Source: Hyphomicrobiales bacterium (GTDB lineage Bacteria; Pseudomonadota; Alphaproteobacteria; Rhizobiales; Rhizobiaceae). Taken from it: a DNA stretch of 64,000 nucleotides. Position numbers and translations under genes: made by a program. The notes beneath the pieces were generated by a model. That model was not told where the DNA came from and did no database searches. It was given only the letters and a program-made list of their open reading frames with translations. The stretch covers positions 268,739 through 332,738 of the forward strand of contig UCII01000004.1 in NCBI GenBank assembly GCA_900472485.1. Direction: 5' to 3'. Of this stretch, positions 57,535-64,000 are shown piece by piece (the stretch's first letter is position 1; each line of letters opens with the position of its first letter).

Positions 57535-58955
57535 CCACATATGATGCCGATGATGGCAATCCGGCGGAGCAGAAGAAAAGCAAGTTGCTCGAACAGATGC
57601 GCCGAGTTGGCGAATCCTCCGGCCGTAATCGAACCGAACGGCTGAACCGGCAGCCGCAGGCACAGCCGCGCCATGTGACGCGCTTCGAGGATCTGCCGGA
57701 GTACAAGCGTGTTGCAACGCAACGTACGGCAGGCGAGTTGCTCGGTGTCGCCAATCCCTTCTACCGGTCGCATGATGCCGCTGCCGGCGCGACGACGCGC
57801 ATCGGCGGGCGCGAGTTCGTCAATTTTGCTTCTTATGACTATCTGGCGACCAATACCGATCCGCATGTCGCCACACGTGCCAAAGAGGCGATCGACCGCT
57901 TCGGAATTTCGGCTTCGGCGAGTCGCCTCGTGGCAGGAGAGCGGCCTGGTCACGTCGAGCTCGAACGCAGGCTCGCCTCAGTCTATGGCGTCGATGCTGC
58001 CGTCTGCTTCGTCAGCGGCTACCTGACCAATGTCGCCGCGATCGGCTGCCTGATGGGGCCACAAGATCTGGTGATCCATGATGAATTCATTCACAACAGC
58101 GCGCTTGCCGGCATCAAGCTTTCCGGCGCGGCACGCCGGCTGTTTCAGCATAATGATGTCGACAGCCTCGAAAATATCCTGAAGACGCTCTCATCGGATT
58201 TTCGGCGCGTCCTCGTCATCGTCGAAGGCATCTATTCGATGGATGGCGATATCGCCGATCTGCCCGCTCTGCTGGAATTGAAGACGCGCTACGGTTTTTG
58301 GCTGATGGTCGACGAAGCGCATGCACTTGGCATTCTCGGCAAGAGGGGTCGCGGCACGTTCGAGCATTTCGATCTCGATCCGCGTGACGTCGATATTTGG
58401 ATGGGCACCCTGTCGAAGACGACCTCCAGCTGTGGCGGCTATATTGCCGGCAGCAGCGCGCTCGCCGATATTCTGAAAGCGGAAGCCGGCGGTTTCGTCT
58501 ATAGCGTCGGTCTTTCACCGGTTCTCGCCGCCGCTGCCATCGCTGGCCTCGATATCCTCAAGTCCGAACCGGAGCGAACCGAACGCCTCAGGCGCAACGG
58601 CCACCTTTTTCTTGAAGAAGCAAAAGCGGCAGGACTCGATACCGGCCTCAGCATGGGCCATTCGGTCGTGCCCGTCATCGTCGGCGATTCGCTTCGTGCG
58701 GCGCAGCTTTCGAACGACCTGCTCGCCGAAGGCATCAATGTGTTGCCCATCATCCATCCCGCGGTACCGGAGGGCATGGCTCGGCTCCGTTTCTTCATCA
58801 CCTGCGATCACACCGAGGAGCAGATCCGGCGCGCCGTCAGGCTGACAGCGGAAAAACTCAAGAGTTTGAAGGACCGCAATTTCGGTCTCGCCTCGCTGGA
58901 TATGGACAAGATGATGCAGCTGCTGCCCCTGGCCCAGGCTCCAGGCGGCTCATAA
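57531..58955 (+). CDS. rkpG: RkpG alpha-oxoamine synthase-like PLP enzyme
   Basis: A 474-residue fold-type I PLP enzyme of the family of serine palmitoyltransferase, AON synthase and ALA synthase, which condenses an acyl thioester with an amino acid and loses CO2. The cofactor lysine is K296 in GTLSKTTSSCGGYIAG; the PLP Asp and His are in DEAHALG (residues 261-267), and ISASASRLVAGERPGHVELE is the substrate-side block. An N-terminal extension of about 90 residues precedes the core. It starts with GTG inside the rkpA stop (GTGA overlap), so it is translationally coupled. Release of the RkpA acyl chain is inferred. Confidence 0.92.
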   Translation: MTTYDADDGNPAEQKKSKLLEQMRRVGESSGRNRTERLNRQPQAQPRHVTRFEDLPEYKRVATQRTAGELLGVANPFYRSHDAAAGATTRIGGREFVNFASYDYLATNTDPHVATRAKEAIDRFGISASASRLVAGERPGHVELERRLASVYGVDAAVCFVSGYLTNVAAIGCLMGPQDLVIHDEFIHNSALAGIKLSGAARRLFQHNDVDSLENILKTLSSDFRRVLVIVEGIYSMDGDIADLPALLELKTRYGFWLMVDEAHALGILGKRGRGTFEHFDLDPRDVDIWMGTLSKTTSSCGGYIAGSSALADILKAEAGGFVYSVGLSPVLAAAAIAGLDILKSEPERTERLRRNGHLFLEEAKAAGLDTGLSMGHSVVPVIVGDSLRAAQLSNDLLAEGINVLPIIHPAVPEGMARLRFFITCDHTEEQIRRAVRLTAEKLKSLKDRNFGLASLDMDKMMQLLPLAQAPGGS

Positions 58956-58972
58956 GTTCGGGCGGTCGTCTC

Positions 58973-59827
58973 ATGCACGTTATCGTCACGGGAGGTTCAA
59001 GCGGAATTGGTCTGGCGGTAGCGAAGCTTTACGCGGCGCGGGGGGCTCGAGTTTCGCTCCTTGCTCGCGATACGCGGCGCCTCGAAGACGCACGTGCCGA
59101 AATCGCAGCGCTTCCCGGTGTCGACGGCGCCTTTATCCGAACGGCTTCCGTTGATGTGGCCTTGGCCGAATCGATTACGGAGGCGGTGAAGCTTTGCGAG
59201 GCGTCCTTCGGCCCTTGCGATATCCTCATCGTTTCCGCGGGTGTCGTCGAGCCCCGCGCCTTCGATGCGATGCCGGCATCGGTTTTCGATGAGCAGATCT
59301 CCATCAATGTCCTTGGGACGGCCAACGCGGTTCGCGCTGTTTATAAGGGTATGAAGAGCCGGCGCAGCGGCCGGATCATGATGATCTCCTCGGGAGCAGC
59401 CTTGGTCGGCATATTCGGCTATACCGCCTATTGCGCATCCAAATCGGCGCTGACTGGCTTTGCTGAAGCTTTGAGCGCCGAGGCTGCCGCTTCAGGCGTA
59501 AAGATTTCCATCTGTTTCCCACCCGATACGATGACGCCGCAATATCGTCGGGAAATCTCTCTCAGACCTCGCGAAGCGGACATGTTGATGGGGACCGTCA
59601 AACCGTGGAGTGCCGAGGCGGTCGCGGAAAAAATCGTCCAAGGATTGGATCGTGGCAAGCAAAGAATCCATTTCGGATTTTCGCTGACGGCGCTTGCATT
59701 TTTCGGACCATTGATAAAACCGCCGCTGCTATGGTGGTTTTCGCGCAAGACGCGAAAAATATTTGGTGGGGAGGGGGATCGCGGTCTTGCCGATACCGCC
59801 GAGCAAGGCTTTGATAGCGATAAGTAA
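58973..59827 (+). CDS. rkpH: RkpH short-chain reductase, ketosphinganine-reductase-like
   Basis: A 284-residue SDR. The cofactor loop is VTGGSSGIG (residues 5-13), and the catalytic triad is the Ser in MMISSGAA with Y153 and K157 in YCASKSAL. After the core it has ISICFPPDTMTPQYRREIS and later KPWSAEAVAEKIVQGLDRG, which closely resemble the PPDTDTPG and KPE-VAK blocks of 3-ketodihydrosphingosine reductases. A hydrophobic stretch (FSLTALAFFGPLIKPPLLWW) near residues 240-262 suggests membrane contact. It follows rkpG by 17 bp and would reduce the ketone made by RkpG; that step is inference. Confidence 0.88.
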   Translation: MHVIVTGGSSGIGLAVAKLYAARGARVSLLARDTRRLEDARAEIAALPGVDGAFIRTASVDVALAESITEAVKLCEASFGPCDILIVSAGVVEPRAFDAMPASVFDEQISINVLGTANAVRAVYKGMKSRRSGRIMMISSGAALVGIFGYTAYCASKSALTGFAEALSAEAAASGVKISICFPPDTMTPQYRREISLRPREADMLMGTVKPWSAEAVAEKIVQGLDRGKQRIHFGFSLTALAFFGPLIKPPLLWWFSRKTRKIFGGEGDRGLADTAEQGFDSDK

Positions 59828-59943
59828 TACGAAACAACTACCGGTGTTGCGCTGTCGGTGAAACACGTGCAAGAGAAGGTAAGTCAGGGAATTGGCGGCC
59901 CGTTCCTCGCGGATATGAGAAATATCATAGAGGCGGCGGGCAT

Positions 59944-61536
59944 TTGGATGGCGCAATCTTGAAGCTTCATGATTTTCCAGTTCTTTTGACGCTTGCCTGC
60001 TTCGCGTTTTCCTGCGTCATCGTCCTGCTAACCGATCCTTTCGCCATGCCGGCTGCCGTCACCGCCGAGAATCGCCCGAAAAGAAGCTGGCGGCGGGTAG
60101 CTTGCGACTGGGTGGCCAGGATTCCGGTCATCATATTGATCTATGTCGCCTTCTTCGCCATTTCCTGGCGCCCGCTCTACAGCACGCAGGCTGTCATCAG
60201 CTTCTTCGTCATCTTCACGGGCATATCGAGGGCGAAGTTCGAGTTTATCCGTGAGCCTCTGGTTTTTTCGGACATCGCGCTGGTCGTGGATGTTTTCAAA
60301 TACAAGGAGATCTTCTACGCGACCTCGCTGAACATCGTCTTCTGGATTATCGCCTTCGCTTATGTTTTCGGCCTCAGCGGCCTCTATATGTATCTCGAGC
60401 CATCGGTTTTGCCGGCGTCGAACCAATTGTTATGGGTTCTGTTGATGTTGGTCGTCGCATTCGCGCCATGGCTCGCGCTATTCAGCAGGGTCGTCAGCGA
60501 GCCGGTCTGCCGTTTCACACAGAAGTTTCTCGGCAAGGTTGACGTAAAGATCGACACAGTGCGGTTCGGCACTTTCGCCTCCGTCGTCTTTCATTTCGTC
60601 ATCTGGGTCGGTGTCCGGCGCGAGGCGATCGTCTCGGAATTGTCCGGGCGCTTCATGTCGGCGCTTCAGGAGCTTTGGGAGCATGGTGAAGACGAACCGC
60701 TCATCGTCGTCTGGCAATCCGAATCCTTCATCGACCTCAGACATTTCGGTGTCGACAATATCAAGCTTCCCAATCTCGACCGCCTGCGTGAGCAGGCCGC
60801 ACAATGGGGCCGCATGACCAGTGTCTTCGAGGGTGGCTATACGCTGCGAACCGAATTTGCCGTCTTGAGCGGACTGCTGCCCGAAAATGTGCATATCGAT
60901 GCCAGCTACCCCTATCTGCGCGCCAGCCACTATAAGGATGTGGTCTGGCCGGCGCGGCTGAAGAAGGCGGGCTGGAAGACGCAGTTCATCCATCCTTACG
61001 ATAAGACATTCTTCCTTCGTCACAAGGCATTGCCGCAGCTCGGCTTCGACCGGATGATGATGCTGGACGAGTTCGATCACAATCCGGAACGCGATGGCCC
61101 CTATGTCAGCGACCTCTCGCTGACGAAGAGCGTGATTCGGACGATCGACGACGATGGTACCGGCAAGAATTTCCTCTTTGTCGCATCCATGGCGAATCAC
61201 GGCCCCTGGGAGCCGGGTCGCTGCGGTGACCTCGTCAATCCGGTGGATATCTATGGCGAGCTCCTGATGCGCGCCGATCATGCGCTCGGCAATCTCGCCC
61301 ATCATCTCGACAGGCTGGATCGCCCGGTCTGGCTGCTCTTCTATGGTGATCATGCACCCTTGCTGAAGGCCTTTGCGGATCCGTTCCCCGACCCGCGCAC
61401 CGATTACGTCATCGTTCCGCTTGGCCGCGCGCGCTCGCACTCCCAAAAGCCACAGCCGCCGCAGGAAGAGGCGCCCTGGAACTTGTTCGGTACGTTGCTG
61501 CACTATGCCGGCCTTGCCACCGAGGTTGCGGAGTGA
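59944..61536 (+). CDS. rkpI: RkpI LTA-synthase/sulfatase-fold membrane transferase
   Basis: A 530-residue protein with four or five membrane segments in the first 230 residues and a C-terminal alkaline-phosphatase/sulfatase fold as in LtaS, MdoB and EptA. Metal and catalytic residues fit: E260 in WQSESF, the nucleophile candidate T300 in GGYTLRTEF, and D469-H470 in GDHAP. Such enzymes transfer phosphoglycerol or phosphoethanolamine from phospholipids, so a phospho-headgroup transfer in capsule lipid synthesis is plausible. The start is a TTG at 59944 with a weak GAGG-type site; an alternative TTG is five codons on. Its stop overlaps the start of rkpJ. Confidence 0.86.
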   Translation: MDGAILKLHDFPVLLTLACFAFSCVIVLLTDPFAMPAAVTAENRPKRSWRRVACDWVARIPVIILIYVAFFAISWRPLYSTQAVISFFVIFTGISRAKFEFIREPLVFSDIALVVDVFKYKEIFYATSLNIVFWIIAFAYVFGLSGLYMYLEPSVLPASNQLLWVLLMLVVAFAPWLALFSRVVSEPVCRFTQKFLGKVDVKIDTVRFGTFASVVFHFVIWVGVRREAIVSELSGRFMSALQELWEHGEDEPLIVVWQSESFIDLRHFGVDNIKLPNLDRLREQAAQWGRMTSVFEGGYTLRTEFAVLSGLLPENVHIDASYPYLRASHYKDVVWPARLKKAGWKTQFIHPYDKTFFLRHKALPQLGFDRMMMLDEFDHNPERDGPYVSDLSLTKSVIRTIDDDGTGKNFLFVASMANHGPWEPGRCGDLVNPVDIYGELLMRADHALGNLAHHLDRLDRPVWLLFYGDHAPLLKAFADPFPDPRTDYVIVPLGRARSHSQKPQPPQEEAPWNLFGTLLHYAGLATEVAE

Positions 61537-62828
61537 TGCTGAGCGGGGAGGGCATCGCCCCCGCGCGCATATTCCTGTTCCTGCAGGGGCCATCCTCGCC
61601 ATTGTTCGTCGAGATCGCCAGGATTCTGGAGATGGCCGGCAGCCGCTGTATCCGCATCAACCTGAATGCCGGGGACTGGATTTCTTGGCGCCGGCGCGGC
61701 GTCTCCAATTATCGCGGCGATTTTGCTGGATGGCGCGCCTATGTCAGACAGCGAATCGAGGCCGAGAACCTCACCGACTTGATTCTGCATGGCGAGGAGC
61801 GCCCCTATCATCAGGTTGCCATCGAGGAGGCGCGGCGTGCCGGCGTTACCGTCAATGTCGTCGAGATGGGATATTTGCGGCCGGACTGGGTGACGCTCGA
61901 ACGGGACGGCCTCTCTTCGAATTCGCACTTTCCGGCCGATCCGGCCCATATATTGAAGGCGGCGTCCAAGCTGCCGGAACCTGATTGGACGCGTCGTTAC
62001 AACCAGACTTTCCTAGCGGAAGCGCTTTACGATCTCGCCTATTATCTGCCGACGGTTTTTCTGTGGTTTCTCTATCCCGGCTATCGGCGGCATGGGCTCT
62101 ACCATCCCCTAATGGAATATGCCGGCTGGCTGAGGAAGCTTCCTTCCAGGGGCAGGAGGGCACGAGAGGCAGAGGGTGTGATCAAGGATCTGATTGCCGG
62201 CGGCAAACGATTCTTCGTCTATCCCCTACAGCTTCAGACCGATTTTCAGTTGCGAGCACACTCGCCTTTCCATCTGCAGCAGGATGCGATCCGGCTGATT
62301 CTCCGTTCCTTCGCGGAGAATGCCGCGCCCGACGCGCATCTCGTCCTCAAGCTTCATCCGCTCGACAACGGGCTCGTGGACTGGCGGACCTATGTCGAGC
62401 ACATCGGCGCTTCTTACGGATTGCCATCTCGCCTCCATCTGATCGATGGCGGCAGTCTTGACCGGCTGATTGCCGCCAGCCAGGGCATGGTAACTGTCAA
62501 CTCGACTGCGGCACTTTCAGCGCTGCAGGTGGGAAAGCCGGTCAAAGCGCTGGGAGCGGCGATCTACGATATCGATGGTTTGAGCGATCAAGGCAGCCTG
62601 GATCGATTCTGGCTGGAGCCGACGCCACCGTCGTCGGAACTGCGCGGCGCGTTCTTTCGCCTGCTGGCCGCGGCTGTACAGGTGCGCGGCAACTTTTGTT
62701 CCAGGGAGGGCGCGCGTGCCGCCGCCGCGCAGATCGCGGAGAGATTACTGTCGCGGACGGTCAATCTGCCAGATGCCTATATAGACCCACCGCCAAGGCG
62801 GCGACCGGCGAAGCGCCATGTGCCATAA
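61533..62828 (+). CDS. rkpJ: RkpJ KpsS-like capsule Kdo transferase/export protein
   Basis: A 431-residue cytoplasmic protein of the KpsS/LipB capsule family. KpsS adds the first beta-Kdo to the lyso-phosphatidylglycerol anchor in E. coli. Features are RIFLFLQGPSSPLFVEIARIL at the start, LILHGEERPYHQVAIEEARR, the strongly conserved FFVYPLQLQTDFQLRAHSPF, VLKLHPLDNGLVDW and TVNSTAALSALQVGKPVKALG. Start is GTG 61533 or ATG 61536, both overlapping the rkpI stop, so the two are coupled. It is the last gene of rkpUAGHIJ. Confidence 0.9.
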   Translation: MMLSGEGIAPARIFLFLQGPSSPLFVEIARILEMAGSRCIRINLNAGDWISWRRRGVSNYRGDFAGWRAYVRQRIEAENLTDLILHGEERPYHQVAIEEARRAGVTVNVVEMGYLRPDWVTLERDGLSSNSHFPADPAHILKAASKLPEPDWTRRYNQTFLAEALYDLAYYLPTVFLWFLYPGYRRHGLYHPLMEYAGWLRKLPSRGRRAREAEGVIKDLIAGGKRFFVYPLQLQTDFQLRAHSPFHLQQDAIRLILRSFAENAAPDAHLVLKLHPLDNGLVDWRTYVEHIGASYGLPSRLHLIDGGSLDRLIAASQGMVTVNSTAALSALQVGKPVKALGAAIYDIDGLSDQGSLDRFWLEPTPPSSELRGAFFRLLAAAVQVRGNFCSREGARAAAAQIAERLLSRTVNLPDAYIDPPPRRRPAKRHVP

Positions 62829-62985
62829 GGGCGACGAAATACAATGGAAGAAGAACTGTTGTCCCTGCGAGGATCTTCAGGCTGAAATTGACAACGAGGC
62901 CACTTACATGTGGACTGATACCGAACTCAGCGCGTCGATTCGACGTTGGGAATGAATGTGGTAACGGTTTGCGGGAGCAAACGGC

Positions 62986-63099
62986 ATGGATGACAGCAAG
63001 ATGGAACGATTCATGTTGAAGGAGCTGCTTGTTATCATAGCAGCCCTCGTGCTTGTTTCCGTGGTGCTTCTGGCCGTCATTATTCTCGGCAACTACTGA
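62986..63099 (+). CDS. 37-residue single-span membrane protein
   Basis: A short open frame: MDDSKMERFMLKELLVIIAA at the start, then a continuous hydrophobic stretch to the end NY. A GGGAG ribosome site lies 9 nt upstream of the ATG. The charged N-terminus followed by one membrane helix of about 22 residues is protein-like and hard to get by chance. It is 157 bp after rkpJ on the same strand; function unknown. Confidence 0.6.
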   Translation: MDDSKMERFMLKELLVIIAALVLVSVVLLAVIILGNY

Positions 63100-63189
63100 G
63101 CCACACGTATTGGTCGCACAAAGTCGCTCATCGTGATTGCAGCAGCGAACAGCCGGCGATCTCAAACTGACAATTGAATACGTGAAGAA

Positions 63190-63265
63190 TGGTGGGCGAT
63201 GAGAGACTCGAACTCCCGACATCCTCGGTGTAAACGAGGCGCTCTACCAACTGAGCTAATCGCCC
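63190..63265 (-). tRNA. tRNA-Val (anticodon TAC)
   Basis: 76 nt read on the minus strand from GGGCGATTAGCTCAGTTGG to CATCGCCCACCA. The acceptor stem GGGCGAT/ATCGCCC is perfect, the anticodon stem-loop is CTCGTTTACACCGAG, the T-arm contains GTTCGAGTC, and the CCA end is encoded. Confidence 0.96.
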
Positions 63266-63656
63266 CTCTGCGAAGCGGGTCATTGGCCCGCCGCGTTCGG
63301 TGGCCGTGATCTATGCGGAACGACGACAAACCGCAAGAGTGTTTGTGAAGATTTTTTGATTTTTTTGAATTTTACACCTCTCCGATCGTGGTCATCCTCA
63401 TGAGTGGACGGGAGGCCTGCCTAATTATTCCTACGTATATCAGGCTCGAATGAAATGCGTGAGGCGGGAACCTGCCATGTGAAATCGAGGGGGCCGAAAA
63501 TTGCGGGAGTGCTTGTCCAAAACAATTCGCATTCTGTCATCGATTTGTATTCAAACCTGCTTGACACCCAAACACGAACCCCGTAGTTAGCCGCTCATCG
63601 AACGGCGAGGGCCGCTTTGATGGGTGCGGAAGCATCTGGAATGCTTGAAATGAAAT
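63266..63656. other. Intergenic stretch between tRNA genes
   Basis: 391 bp with no coding frame of its own. It should carry the promoters of the divergent tRNA-Val and tRNA-Asp genes. Nothing else recognised. Confidence 0.6.
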
Positions 63657-63733
63657 GCGGGTGTAGCTCAGTCGGTTAGAGTGCCGGCCTGTCACGCCGG
63701 AGGTCGCGGGTTCGAGCCCCGTCACTCGCGCCA
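63657..63733 (+). tRNA. tRNA-Asp (anticodon GTC), copy 1
   Basis: 77 nt from GCGGGTGTAGCTCAGTCGG to CACTCGCGCCA. Anticodon stem-loop CCGGCCTGTCACGCCGG gives GTC (Asp); T-arm GGTTCGAGCCCC and encoded CCA are present. The acceptor stem has one G-U pair. Confidence 0.97.
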
Positions 63734-63781
63734 TTTCAAGGCAAATTTCAGATCTGCATCGGCTGAAAGGCCAAACAATGC

Positions 63782-63858
63782 GCGGGTGTAGCTCAGTCGG
63801 TTAGAGTGCCGGCCTGTCACGCCGGAGGTCGCGGGTTCGAGCCCCGTCACTCGCGCCA
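63782..63858 (+). tRNA. tRNA-Asp (anticodon GTC), copy 2
   Basis: Identical in all 77 nt to copy 1, 48 bp downstream of it. The two are probably transcribed together. Confidence 0.97.
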
Positions 63859-63981
63859 TTCTCTCCAAGCCCTTACAATCAAACATCAATTTATTGCGAT
63901 TGCGAAGAAGCCTTTTCGCGCCAGCGCTGATTTGTCGCGTTGCCGTCGCAACACATTGATATCTACCGCTCGATACTACCC

Positions 63982-64000
63982 TAGAGCGTTTCCGATTTTA
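63982..64000 (+). repeat. Start of an intergenic repeat, cut by window edge
   Basis: TAGAGCGTTTCCGATTTTA at the right edge resembles the opening word of the repeat at 32228 and, by recollection, of short repeats common between Rhizobium genes. Too short to be sure. Confidence 0.35.

Noticed and set aside
63537..63734. 65-codon minus-strand frame
   Set aside because: Its start is the antisense translation of tRNA-Asp, a well-known spurious call.

Overview
The window looks like chromosomal DNA of an alphaproteobacterium of the Rhizobium group. The grounds are the clpP-clpX-lon-hupB order, rplM-rpsI, a short type-2 ArgC, the COX15-type heme A synthase, DUF2842 and DUF2778 proteins, a canonical Pho box before pstS, and a K-antigen locus of the rkp type known from Sinorhizobium. 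All species statements are inference from these families; no search was run.

Layout. Positions 1-6850 hold part of an exopolysaccharide (EPS) cluster: a sugar-phosphate transferase cut by the left edge, a GT4 glycosyltransferase, a Wza-like export lipoprotein, a Wzc-like co-polymerase whose ATPase domain has lost its Walker lysine, and a CelD-like acetyltransferase. Positions 6980-19400 are mostly housekeeping genes (ctaA, argC, speB, rpsI, rplM, metY) with small secreted or hypothetical proteins. This part includes an 820-bp gene-free stretch carrying two 30-bp repeat copies exactly 400 bp apart and a perfect GTTC-N7-GTTC LexA-type box. Positions 19500-23510 are the PhoB-type pstSCAB phosphate uptake operon, followed by a membrane diguanylate cyclase rather than phoU-phoB. 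Positions 25150-30850 carry the proteostasis block clpP, clpX, lon and then hupB, with good intrinsic terminators. Positions 30960-39250 are accessory: a DHFR/RibD-like reductase divergent from an HxlR regulator, a short-chain dehydrogenase, an aldo/keto reductase, and an SbcD/SbcC-like nuclease-ATPase pair.

Positions 39270-62830 form a large capsular polysaccharide (K-antigen, KPS) locus in two divergent arms. The minus arm has two glycosyltransferases, two KpsE-like co-polymerases, a KpsT-like ATPase, an unrecognised 354-residue protein and a methyltransferase. The plus arm is rkpU-A-G-H-I-J: an outer-membrane export lipoprotein, a seven-domain PKS/FAS megasynthase, an alpha-oxoamine synthase, a short-chain reductase, an LTA-synthase-like membrane transferase and a KpsS-like Kdo transferase. 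No KpsM-type permease is encoded in the window.

The most interesting reading is that RkpA, RkpG and RkpH repeat the logic of sphingoid-base synthesis: acyl-ACP assembly, decarboxylative condensation with an amino acid, and ketone reduction. RkpI could then add a phospho-headgroup and RkpJ a Kdo residue, giving a dedicated lipid anchor for the capsule. This is inference from domain content and motifs. The right end holds a 37-residue membrane protein too short for usual gene calling, a tRNA-Val and two tandem identical tRNA-Asp genes.
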